Assembly (NCBI GenBank): GCA_964568855.1
Contig: CAZMSD010000038.1
Span: 1 to 40,272 of the forward strand
Origin: CAZMSD01 sp964568855
Lineage (GTDB): Bacteria; CAIWAD01
Direction: 5' to 3'
Length of the DNA stretch: 40,272 nucleotides
Both the position numbers and the translations under genes were made by a program. Shown piece after piece: positions 24,296 to 39,392 of the stretch. Numbering within the stretch: position 1 is the first letter of the stretch; every line of letters begins with the position of its first letter. The notes under the pieces were generated by a model. It ran no database searches. It was not told where the DNA came from and was given only the letters and a program-made list of their open reading frames with translations.

Positions 24296-24400
24296 AGCAG
24301 TCTGGAGCGGACGCCGCAGGAGCGGCACCGCTCAGACACGGATCACGATATGATGAGTCTGGAGCGGACGCCGCAGGAGCGGCACCGCTAAGGCGCGGAT
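24287..24400. repeat. Two tandem 57-bp repeats, each with a strong hairpin
   Basis: Unit 1 is 24287-24343 and unit 2 is 24344-24400. Both begin CACGATATGA and share the block TCTGGAGCGG-ACGCCGCAGG-AGCGGCACCGCT. Inside each block GCCGC-AGGA-GCGGC forms an inner stem flanked by AGCGG/CCGCT (24305-24333 in unit 1). They precede the histidine kinase start by 138 bases. A short frame reads through both units, giving a repeated SGADAAGAAPL segment, but it then runs into the kinase gene in another frame, so a DNA or RNA repeat is more likely than protein. Confidence 0.8.
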
Positions 24401-24538
24401 CAACCGACCTGGTTCTCGAGGTGAGTGCTTTCGTCCGGCGCTGCCCGGAGAGCGGTTGTCCGCAGATTCGCCGCCTGAGGGTTGACCCAGGCCGGTTCAG
24501 ATCGAGAGCAGCAGTCCATCCCCTCCGAAAGTCCTGTC

Positions 24539-26047
24539 ATGCATCTCCGCGGGAAAATCCTGCTCTACGCAACAATGGTGAGTCTCCTCTCGCTGTTCGC
24601 CGGACTCGCGGTATTCCACCTGATCGCCCTGCTGGGCGACCGGCCGCTGGCCCTGTCCTTCAGCCTGAGCATGTTCGGCCTGAGCCTGCTCGCGCTGGGC
24701 CTGGTCCTGCTGGCCAGCCGGAGCTTCCTGCATAAGATCTCCGAGCCTGCATCTTTCGAACCAGCGGATGCCGCCACTTCGGTCGTAGCGAGCAGCAGCG
24801 TATCCGGTTCACGCACGGGCGCGGGGAGCCGCGGACTGCTCCCTGACGGTTCCGAGGAAATGCTGGCCCAGATCCAGCAGCGCGACCGCGAGCTGCGGCT
24901 GAGCGAGGAGCGCTACCGCAGCCTGGTGGAGCTGGCCCCCGTGCCCATCATCGTCCAGCGGCGGGGCAAGTTTCTGTACCTGAATCCCGCTTCGGTGGCC
25001 CTCTTCGGCGCCACCAGGATGGAGGAGCTGGTGGGGCGGAACGTGCTGGACTACGTCCATCCCGAGGACCGGGCGGAGATCCAGACCGCCGTGGAGCAGC
25101 ACGGGGCCGGAAGCCACCGCGTGGACCGGCGCAGCCTGCGCCTGGTGCGCAACGGCAACGAACTGATCCACCTGGACATCACCGCCATGACGGTCAACTT
25201 CGAAGGCCAGCCGGCGCGGCTGGTGATCGCGGTAGACAACACGGAACGCAAGTGGGCCGAAGCCGAGCGGGAACGCCTGCTCTGCGACCTGGCGCAGAAG
25301 AACGAAGAGCTGGAAAGCATCATCTACTTCAGCTCCCACGACCTGCGCTCGCCCCTGATCAACATCGCGGGCTTCGGCCGCGAACTGGACCGGTCCTGCA
25401 GCTCGCTGGAAACGGAGCTGGGCGAGCTGCCGATGGACGAGCGACGGCGCGGCGTCCTGGACAGCATTCTCAAGAACCGCATCCCGCGCTCGCTGAAGTA
25501 CATCCACGCCAGCGCCACGCGAATGGACCAGCTGATCCGTGGCATGCTCAAGATCTCGGGCCTGGGACAGGAGGCCGTGGACTCGAAGTTCCTCGAGATG
25601 GATACCCTGCTGGCCGGGATCGTGGATTCAATGAAGTACCAGATCGGCACCGCCGGCGCCGGCGTGGAACTGGGCGAACTGCCGCCCTGTCTGGGCGACA
25701 TGGACCAGGTGATCCAGATCTTCAGCAACCTGCTGGATAACGCCATCAAGTACCGCCACCCCGAGCGGACCTGCAGAATCAGGATCAGCGGCGAGGCGGC
25801 GGCGCCGGACGTGCGCTACTGCGTGGAGGACAACGGCCGCGGCATCCCGGAGCACCAGCTCTCGCGGATCTTCAAGATCTTCCAGCGCATCAATCCCCAC
25901 GGCGAGGTGGACGGCGAGGGCCTGGGCCTGGCCATCGTGCAGAAGATCCTGATCCGCAACAACGGTCGCGTGGAAGTGGAATCCACGGAGGGAGTGGGAA
26001 GTCGCTTCTACGTCCACCTGCCGGCGGCGGAGACCTCGCCGGGGTGA
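24539..26047 (+). CDS. PAS-domain sensor histidine kinase (orphan)
   Basis: 502-residue kinase. Two N-terminal hydrophobic helices (about residues 6-28 and 36-60) anchor it in the membrane with little periplasmic sequence. A PAS domain follows (about 118-232, starting at LSEERYRSLVELAP). The dimerisation domain has the phospho-accepting His267 in YFSSHDLRSPLINIAGF. The ATPase domain has its N-box at LLDNAIKYRHP and G-boxes at EDNGRGIP and GEGLGLAIV. This is the HisKA subgroup with SHDLRSPL and a longer second helix. No response regulator gene is nearby. The ATG at 24539 is preferred to an upstream TTG at 24482; neither has a strong ribosome binding site. Confidence 0.92.
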   Translation: MHLRGKILLYATMVSLLSLFAGLAVFHLIALLGDRPLALSFSLSMFGLSLLALGLVLLASRSFLHKISEPASFEPADAATSVVASSSVSGSRTGAGSRGLLPDGSEEMLAQIQQRDRELRLSEERYRSLVELAPVPIIVQRRGKFLYLNPASVALFGATRMEELVGRNVLDYVHPEDRAEIQTAVEQHGAGSHRVDRRSLRLVRNGNELIHLDITAMTVNFEGQPARLVIAVDNTERKWAEAERERLLCDLAQKNEELESIIYFSSHDLRSPLINIAGFGRELDRSCSSLETELGELPMDERRRGVLDSILKNRIPRSLKYIHASATRMDQLIRGMLKISGLGQEAVDSKFLEMDTLLAGIVDSMKYQIGTAGAGVELGELPPCLGDMDQVIQIFSNLLDNAIKYRHPERTCRIRISGEAAAPDVRYCVEDNGRGIPEHQLSRIFKIFQRINPHGEVDGEGLGLAIVQKILIRNNGRVEVESTEGVGSRFYVHLPAAETSPG

Positions 26048-26151
26048 TATGCCCCGGCGGACTCATCAGGGCGCCCGGTCATCGCCTTCCGCATCAGGGC
26101 AAACGAATCATCATCTCCAGTAATCCGCGCAGCGGAGATCGATCTGCCGGG

Positions 26152-26484
26152 TTATTCGTCGAAGAGTTGCAGTGCGGTTTTCAAGGCGCTGTCCAGCAAT
26201 CGCGTTTTCCCGGGTGGAAGCATGCACACGAAATCCGTCAGCACGGATTTGGGTAAGCTAATCAGTCCGTCGCAATGGACACTGGATTCGTGCTTCAAGC
26301 CCTCGTCCATTCCGATCGGCACCTGCGTGGAGAGGCTCTGACAAGCCGAATAGACCGGTGCGCAAATCACCGTCGAGAAGCGCGAGTCAATCAGCACCTG
26401 CCGGCTGACCACAACGAACATGCGGAACTTCTTCGGATCGCGCGGCGAGGGGCGCCTGACGCGGTACACCTCTCCGCGTCTCAC
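26152..26484 (-). CDS. MazF/PemK-type mRNA interferase toxin
   Basis: 110-residue toxin of the MazF/PemK fold, a ribosome-independent endoribonuclease. The family order is visible: RRGEVYRVRRPSP, then FRMFVVVSR, ICAPVYS, and the C-terminal VHCDGLISLPKSVLTDF...L. Cleavage specificity cannot be predicted. It overlaps the antitoxin gene by four bases. It converges with the histidine kinase, leaving 104 bases between the two stops. That gap holds only a weak hairpin (ATCTCC/GGAGAT, 26113-26139) without a T-run. Confidence 0.88.
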   Translation of the reverse strand: MRRGEVYRVRRPSPRDPKKFRMFVVVSRQVLIDSRFSTVICAPVYSACQSLSTQVPIGMDEGLKHESSVHCDGLISLPKSVLTDFVCMLPPGKTRLLDSALKTALQLFDE

Positions 26485-26711
26485 AGCGGCACCTGGTAGG
26501 CGAGGGCGTCCTCGGCTTCGGCGTTGAGTTCGTCCGCATGCCGGTTGATGAGCTCGAGATCCCGCCGATCGGCCTTCGTTCTGGCGAGTCGCTCGAGGAA
26601 CTGGCGGGCCGCCGCTTCGAGAAACTCCGAACGACTCTTGAATACCTTGCCGTGCCTGTCGATCGCGCGCAGCAGTTCGGCCGATAGTGTTACCGATGTC
26701 TTGACTTTCAT
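26481..26711 (-). CDS. Ribbon-helix-helix antitoxin of the MazF-type toxin
   Basis: 76-residue protein with an N-terminal ribbon-helix-helix pattern (MKVKTSVTLSAELLRAIDRHG, then SRSEFLEAAARQFLE). Residues 45-76 are charged and likely wrap the toxin. By analogy with such modules it should neutralise the toxin and repress its own promoter. The coding start almost coincides with the predicted transcription start, and only AAGG four bases upstream could act as a ribosome binding site. Confidence 0.86.
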   Translation of the reverse strand: MKVKTSVTLSAELLRAIDRHGKVFKSRSEFLEAAARQFLERLARTKADRRDLELINRHADELNAEAEDALAYQVPL

Positions 26712-26717
26712 ACTACC

Positions 26718-26746
26718 TTTATACTACTCACTCGATGAACTGTCAA
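26718..26746 (-). promoter_or_regulatory. Consensus sigma70 promoter of the MazEF-type module, with direct repeats
   Basis: On the minus strand, TTGACA (26746-26741) and TATAAA (26723-26718) are separated by exactly 17 bases: a perfect -35, one mismatch in the -10. Six bases lie between the -10 and the antitoxin ATG (26711), so the expected start of transcription falls on or within a base of the A of ATG. Direct repeats GTAGTAT (complements at 26710-26716 and 26721-26727, 11-base period, one helical turn) overlap the -10 and start codon and are good candidates for the antitoxin operator. Confidence 0.8.
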
Positions 26747-26814
26747 GCATCATCCGGATTTCGCATAACTTGTTCAGGTGATCGTCCAGCCGGAATGGCA
26801 GATCTCGTTCCGTG

Positions 26815-27925
26815 TCACCGCAGGCGAATCATCCGGTGGTGCGCCAGCATGCGATCGCCGTTCATCAGAAGGGCCAGGCAGATCCCGCTGGAGGTTTCCT
26901 TCCCCGACGTATCACGCCCGTCCCAGGTCAACACACCACGCCGAGTCCCTGAAGGAATGAGTATTTCGCGGACCAAGGCTCCTCGCAGATTGAAGATCTC
27001 CAACCGCGGTGTTCCATGTGTCGCACTCGGAATGTGATACTCAATTGCCGTGGATGGATTGAAGGGATTGGGATGGTTGCTCAGCAGGGCTTGTGTCACG
27101 GGTTGTATCGACCGGGGTGGTGTTACATCGACGAAGTTCTGCACAAAATCAACCCGCGTGGTTGAATCGGGATAGGTATAGGTATAGAAAGAAACCGCAT
27201 CGGTGTACTGCCAGCCACCATCCGTGTATATTCCTGCGGTATAGGCATGTCGTATGGAATACACGGTAGCCGAATAGTATCCGCAACTATCTGTTGTCAC
27301 TTCCGTAGAAGGAAGGTTGTAGGTTGCCGTAATAATCTCCAAATACGATGGCACCTGGTGTGCCGTAACCCAGCGGGTCGAGAACATAACCCTCGACAAT
27401 GCTCCACATGCCATGCAATTCCTCGTAGTCGCCATCCCAGATGGTTGTCCGCCAAGTACCACCCGGTAGTGGTTCGTTATCCATTGACCACCTGTTTTGA
27501 CGGAAACGTGCTAATGAGTGATTTGCGAGTGGGCCGAGAACATAGTGATCAGGGCCAAAGTGCAACCGATCCACTTCAATTGTATCCGACTCGGAATAGT
27601 GAAGAAAACGGATATGATCCCCTTCCCTGCAGATTTCGAGTGGTTCCACCAGGTCCGATTGGAAGACGATCTTCACTTCCTCGAACAATGTTGTATCGAA
27701 TGTGATACCTGGAGGGAAGCGGCTTTCGCCCGCAATCGTTCGAAGTCCGCAATCGTCTAGATTGTCGACGGACAGTGTGTACTCGTTGTTGTAGAGCTCC
27801 AACCACCAGAAGCCATCGTCATGCAGGTAGAGTTCGGTCATAATAAATGGATCGATAGGATTCGTTCGCGAACACATCGGGAGCAGGATTCCGATGCCCA
27901 GGAGAGGAACGAGTATGCTGCGCAT
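26815..27925 (-). pseudogene. Secreted lamin-tail-like / FlgD-like sorting-domain protein, frameshifted
   Basis: Two frames together make one secreted protein. The first (27925 to the TAG at 27287) has a signal sequence ending near PMCSRTNP, possibly a lipoprotein, and a lamin-tail-like domain (TELYL..., WLELYN at the start; DPLGYGTPGA at the end). The second, in the +1 frame (27462 down to 26815), continues with a TTDSCGYYSA carboxypeptidase-regulatory-like segment. It ends in a FlgD-like C-terminal domain (NHPNPFNPSTAIEY, LTWDGRDTSGKETSSGI), which serves as an anchoring or sorting module in related phyla. The shift falls between about 27300 and 27400. GGAGG lies five bases before the ATG. 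The base composition is visibly lower in GC than that of its neighbours. Confidence 0.78.
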
Positions 27926-27952
27926 CCGGCCCTCCAGGTTTGGGTGAAGAGC

Positions 27953-28357
27953 TCAGGCTCCTTCCTCAACGATATGATCCCGGAACCATTTGGCCAGATT
28001 CGATTCGGCTCGTTTTCCGGCAGCCAGCTCCAGGATCACCGTTACAACTTCCTCCTCTGTGGCCGTGAATTCGTATCCATTCAATCCCAGAAAAACCACA
28101 GCCGCCAGGAATCCGACTCGCTTGTTCCCATCGCGAAAGGGATGATTCCTGACGATCCCGAAGCAATAAGCTGCGGCAAGTGCGGCGAGATCTGGTTTGC
28201 GCTTGTATGTCCATTTGTGGCGGGGTCTGGCAATTGCGGCCTCGAGCAGGGCCTCGTCACGCATGCCGGGGATGCCGCCATGTTCCCGAATCTGGTCGAT
28301 ATGAACAGCCTTGATCACCAGTCGTGGAACCCAGACCGGTTCTTTCATCGGCTTCAC
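27953..28357 (-). CDS. Doc/Fic-family toxin
   Basis: 134-residue Doc-type protein. The Fic core motif is NHPFRDGNKR, with Lys-Arg as in Doc (a kinase-like toxin that phosphorylates EF-Tu in P1), not the GR ending of adenylylating Fic enzymes. VHIDQIREHGG near the start and PRHKW are also Doc-like. The catalytic His, Phe, Asp, Asn, Lys and Arg are all present, so it is probably active. The start is a GTG at 28357 overlapping the last base of the antitoxin stop, or the ATG at 28348. The frameshifted secreted gene follows 27 bases later. Confidence 0.9.
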   Translation of the reverse strand: MKPMKEPVWVPRLVIKAVHIDQIREHGGIPGMRDEALLEAAIARPRHKWTYKRKPDLAALAAAYCFGIVRNHPFRDGNKRVGFLAAVVFLGLNGYEFTATEEEVVTVILELAAGKRAESNLAKWFRDHIVEEGA

Positions 28358-28584
28358 TACTTCGCCAGCTCGCGTAGAGCGCCGCGATACTTCTTCGCGG
28401 CCCTGGCGGCCAGTGCCAGCGCTTTCTGTGTCACCGGGTCGTATGGCGTGAGCAGGATTCCATCTTCTGTCTCCACCGCCAGGAGACGATCCCCGGGCTC
28501 GATGTGCAATCGCTCAGCCATCTCCTTGGGTATCGTGGCCCCCAGCGATCCGCCAACGCGACGTGCTGAGACTTCCTTGACCAT
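28357..28584 (-). CDS. AbrB/SpoVT-domain antitoxin of the Doc toxin
   Basis: 75-residue protein with a swapped-hairpin AbrB/SpoVT DNA-binding domain (VGGSLGATIPKEMAERLHIEPGDRL, then VETEDGILLTPYD) and a helical charged C-terminus that would bind the toxin. Doc is more often paired with Phd, but AbrB-type partners are known. GGAG six bases before the ATG marks the start. The genes overlap by one base (TAGTG), consistent with coupled synthesis. Confidence 0.88.
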   Translation of the reverse strand: MVKEVSARRVGGSLGATIPKEMAERLHIEPGDRLLAVETEDGILLTPYDPVTQKALALAARAAKKYRGALRELAK

Positions 28585-28611
28585 ATATCTCTCCAGAAAT
28601 TTCTCGCGTGA

Positions 28612-28620
28612 AGTATAACA
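28612..28620 (-). promoter_or_regulatory. Extended -10 promoter element for the AbrB/Doc pair
   Basis: On the minus strand TGTTATACT gives an extended -10 (TGN plus TATACT) 27 bases before the antitoxin ATG. No good -35 is found at 16-18 bases, which an extended -10 can compensate. The position agrees with transcription beginning about 20 bases ahead of the coding start. Confidence 0.45.
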
Positions 28621-28678
28621 TTTGTGCTACTGTGAACCGAGGTAATTTCGCTCCCGCGGCACTTTCTGCGGTTGCCCG

Positions 28679-28710
28679 TAAGAAAACGCCCGCTTCCTCG
28701 GAAACAGGCG
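28679..28710 (-). terminator. Terminator of the secE-rpoC operon
   Basis: On the minus strand an 11-base-pair stem with a two-base loop (28710-28687; the arms begin CGCCTGTTTCC and end GGAAGCGGGCG, with two G-U pairs) is followed by TTTTCTT. It lies 72 bases after the rpoC stop and before the AbrB/Doc promoter. Confidence 0.85.
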
Positions 28711-28781
28711 TCGCGTTTTCGAAAACCGTTCGGCTCCGTGACACATGACGTATCACAGCGCCAACGGAAGTGTTACAGCGT

Positions 28782-33083
<4,302 letters not shown>

Positions 33084-33097
33084 AACGACCTCACTTT

Positions 33098-36883
<3,786 letters not shown>

Positions 36884-37062
36884 AGGAGTCCTCCTCCCAC
36901 GTGAAGCGGAATTGCCCGGCGGGACTTCTCTACCCGCAACGGGATCCGGGGCGGGTTTCCCCGGACTGCCGGATCGGCGCGGAAATGCCTCAAGCAATCG
37001 CTCCACCCATTCCGAATGCTGTTGGAACTCTGCGGATCGAAGCCGGGTATTCCCCGCCGGTC

Positions 37063-37103
37063 AAAAAAACAGAGATCTGCCGCAGCTCCCGCGGAGCGGC
37101 GGC
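37063..37103 (-). terminator. Possible attenuator between rplL and rpoB
   Basis: On the minus strand, 23 bases after the rplL stop, a ten-pair stem with one mismatch (GCCGC-x-GCTCC, three-base loop, GGAGC-x-GCGGC; 37103-37079) is followed after nine bases by seven T residues (37069-37063). The distance to the T-run is too long for a strong intrinsic terminator. Partial termination between rplL and rpoB is known in other bacteria. An RNA-processing site is the alternative. Confidence 0.45.
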
Positions 37104-37126
37104 TCACTCTCACTGAAGCCTTGGTG

Positions 37127-37504
37127 CTACTTGATTTCGACAGAGGCGCCCTCGCCCTCGAGCTTGTCCTTGAGCTCGTTGGCTTCGGCCTCGGAGACCT
37201 TCTCCTTGACGGCTTTAGGAATGTCGTCGACGAAGGCCTTGGATTCCTTTAATCCCAGCCCGGTGATTTCCTTGATGGCCTTGATCACGGCGATCTTCTT
37301 CTGACCGGCCGAGACCAGCATCACGTCGAACTCGGTCTGCTCGGCGCCGCCGGCTTCGCCGCCCTCGGCTCCGGCGACGGCCACGGCCACCGGCGCGGCG
37401 GCCGAGACATCGAATTCTTCCTCGATCGTCTTGACGAGCTCCGAGAGCTCCATCACGGTCATTTCCTTGACCTGCTCGATGAAGGCAGCAGTATCGAATG
37501 CCAT
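37127..37504 (-). CDS. rplL: 50S ribosomal protein L7/L12
   Basis: 125-residue stalk protein that recruits translation GTPases. The N-terminal dimerisation part (ELSELVKTIEEEFDVSAAAPVAVA), the Ala/Gly hinge and the C-terminal domain (EFDVMLVSAGQKKIAVIKAIKEITGLGLKEAK-like) are all normal. It lies 62 bases beyond the second stop of the rplJ frame and upstream of the rpoB leader. Confidence 0.97.
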   Translation of the reverse strand: MAFDTAAFIEQVKEMTVMELSELVKTIEEEFDVSAAAPVAVAVAGAEGGEAGGAEQTEFDVMLVSAGQKKIAVIKAIKEITGLGLKESKAFVDDIPKAVKEKVSEAEANELKDKLEGEGASVEIK

Positions 37505-37614
37505 GGGTCTATATCTCCTGTCTATGTTTCCCGTTCATCCACCGGACAGAAACCGCGATCGCGGAATCAGTCCTTGTCCCCGGCTTTCTCAGCGGCCTGG
37601 TCGGCCTCGGCTTC

Positions 37615-38202
37615 CTACGGGGTCTCTTCAGTCTGCGTTTCCGTTGCCTCTGAGGCCTGAGCTTCAGCTGCCGGAGTTTCGGCCTCCTCCGCCGGGGCCG
37701 TTTCCGAGGATCCTTCCTGTTCACGCTTCTCGCGCACCGCGTTGAGGGCCCGGGCGAAACCGGCCACGATGGAGTTCAGCACTCCGGCCAGCATTCCCAG
37801 GGCTTCCTGGCGCGTGGGCATGGCCGCCAGGCGAGCCAGGTGCTCGCCGTCCAGGACTTCCTCCTCGAAGCCGATGCATTTCACCGCGGGCTTGTTCTCG
37901 TGCTCCTTGGCGAATTTCCGCAGCACCTTGGCCGGGCCGGCGGCATCGCCGTAGCCCAGCATGATCGAGGTGGGTCCGTGCAGATCCTGGCCGGCCTGTT
38001 CCCAGGCCGTATCCTTAAGCGAGAGGCGGATCAGGTTGTTCTTGATCACCTTCATCTCGGCGTCGGCCCCGCGCAAGCGGCTGCGCAGTACCGTCACCGA
38101 GGCCACGTCCAGGCCGCTGTAATCCGCCAGGTAGATCACACTGGCCCGGGAAAGCCGTTCGCTGAGATCCTTGACGATCGCTTCTTTCTGAGGTGTGGGC
38201 AT
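37615..38202 (-). CDS. rplJ: 50S ribosomal protein L10 with acidic tail and in-frame UAG
   Basis: 195-residue L10, the base of the L7/L12 stalk. Residues 1-165 are a standard L10 (VIYLADYSGLDVASVTVLR, KVIKNNLIRLSL). An added tail of about 30 residues is rich in Glu, Ala and Thr. The frame is stopped by TAG at 37617-37615, yet 15 further codons of the same type (EAEADQAAEKAGDKD) run to a TGA at 37569-37567. The UAG may be a recent nonsense change (CAG to TAG), a sequencing error or a read-through site. AAGGAG lies six bases before the ATG, only ten bases after rplA. Confidence 0.95.
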   Translation of the reverse strand: MPTPQKEAIVKDLSERLSRASVIYLADYSGLDVASVTVLRSRLRGADAEMKVIKNNLIRLSLKDTAWEQAGQDLHGPTSIMLGYGDAAGPAKVLRKFAKEHENKPAVKCIGFEEEVLDGEHLARLAAMPTRQEALGMLAGVLNSIVAGFARALNAVREKREQEGSSETAPAEEAETPAAEAQASEATETQTEETP

Positions 38203-38212
38203 GGCTTTCTCC

Positions 38213-38917
38213 TTAGCTCTTCACCCGGGCCAGAACCTCGGCCTTGTCCACCTTGACCCCGGGGCCCATGGTGCTGGACAGGCTGATGTTCTTGACGTAG
38301 GTTCCCTTCGCTCCGGAAGGCTTGAGCTTGAGCACCGTGCGCACGAATTCGTACACGTTCTCCGCAAGCTGCGCTTCCTGGAACGAGGTCTTACCCACAC
38401 CCACGTGCAGGATCCCGTAACGGTCGACGCGGAAGTCGATGCGACCCGCCTTGACTTCCTTCACCGCCTCCACAATGTTGGGTGTCACCGTCCCCACCTT
38501 CGGGTTCGGCATGAGGCCCCGTGGACCCAGAATCCTGCCAAGCTTGCCCACCACACCCATCACGTCGGGCGCGGCGATCACCGAATCGAACTCGAGCCAA
38601 CCACCCTGGATCTTCTCCGCGTAGTCTTCGAGTCCGGCAAAGTCGGCGCCCGCATCGAGCGCCTCCTGCTGCCTTTCGGGCTTGGCCAGGACAAGGACAC
38701 GAATGCTCTTGCCAGTTCCATGAGGAAGGGAAACTGTCCCTCGCACGATCTGATCCGCGTGGCGCGGATCGACGCCGAGGTTCATGGTGACTTCGACGGT
38801 CTCGTCGAATCCGGCGGTGCCGCAGTCCTTGACGAGTTTGACTGCATCGTCAAGTGGGTACTCCCGGCGGCGGTCCACCTTCGACAGAACTGTCGAGTAC
38901 CTTTTGCTTCTCTTCAT
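38213..38917 (-). CDS. rplA: 50S ribosomal protein L1
   Basis: 234-residue L1, the mobile stalk protein binding 23S rRNA at the E site; in many bacteria it also represses its own operon. MKRSKRY at the start, VEVTMNLGVDPRHADQ, the family signature GPRGLMPNPKVGTVT and GKTSF...N.Y are all visible. AAGG lies seven bases before the ATG. It lies between rplK and rplJ in the standard order. Confidence 0.97.
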   Translation of the reverse strand: MKRSKRYSTVLSKVDRRREYPLDDAVKLVKDCGTAGFDETVEVTMNLGVDPRHADQIVRGTVSLPHGTGKSIRVLVLAKPERQQEALDAGADFAGLEDYAEKIQGGWLEFDSVIAAPDVMGVVGKLGRILGPRGLMPNPKVGTVTPNIVEAVKEVKAGRIDFRVDRYGILHVGVGKTSFQEAQLAENVYEFVRTVLKLKPSGAKGTYVKNISLSSTMGPGVKVDKAEVLARVKS

Positions 38918-38941
38918 GTCTCTGCCTTGGCTGTTCCTGGT

Positions 38942-39364
38942 TTATTCTTCAACGACGATGCCCATCGACTGGGCCGTGCCCGCCACGATGCGGGCGCCCA
39001 TGTCGAGGTCGTTGGCGTTCAGATCTTCCATCTTGAGCTTGGCGATTTCGCGGCAGTCGTCCATGCTGACTTTACCCACCTTGTCCCGGTTGGGCACTCC
39101 GCTGCCCTTGTCGACGCCGGCGTACTTCTTCAACAGGGCCGAAGCCGGCGGCGTCTTGGTGATGAAGGTGAACGAGCGGTCGGCGAAGACTGTGATGATC
39201 ACCGGGATCACCATGCCCTTCTGTTCCTGCGTCTTCGTATTGTACTGCTTGCAGAAATCCATGATGTTCACGCCGTGCTGGCCCAGGGCCGGGCCGATGG
39301 GCGGCGCGGGCGTGGCCCCGCCGGCGGGCAGTTGCAGCTTGATGTATCCGACGATTTTCTTCAT
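38942..39364 (-). CDS. rplK: 50S ribosomal protein L11
   Basis: 140-residue L11, which binds the GTPase-associated region of 23S rRNA. KKIVGYIKLQLPAGGATPAPPIGPALGQHGVNIM and the C-terminal GTAQSMGI are conserved. It lies 28 bases after nusG and 24 bases before rplA. Confidence 0.97.
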   Translation of the reverse strand: MKKIVGYIKLQLPAGGATPAPPIGPALGQHGVNIMDFCKQYNTKTQEQKGMVIPVIITVFADRSFTFITKTPPASALLKKYAGVDKGSGVPNRDKVGKVSMDDCREIAKLKMEDLNANDLDMGARIVAGTAQSMGIVVEE

Positions 39365-39392
39365 GACCCTTCCTTCGCTTGTGCCGGACCGA

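Noticed and set aside
24260..24400. CRISPR-like array
   Set aside because: Only two head-to-tail units without unique spacers between them, and no cas genes in the window.
24052..24735. Plus-strand open frame reading through the 57-bp repeats (SGADAAGAAPL repeats)
   Set aside because: It has no ribosome binding site, no family features, runs out of frame into the histidine kinase, and its repeat content follows from the DNA repeat.
13720..28781. Recurring short GTGACA / GTGATAC / TGTAACA words, including several between genes (for example near 13725, 23793 and 28740-28780)
   Set aside because: Many copies are ordinary Val-Thr, Asp-Thr or Val-Ile codon pairs, spacing and orientation are irregular, and no consistent palindrome could be defined. 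A genome-wide count against expectation would be needed.
36884..37006. 41-codon upstream extension of rpoB
   Set aside because: It is Pro/Arg/Gly-rich and not conserved in RpoB, and a strong AGGAGG points to the TTG at 36883.
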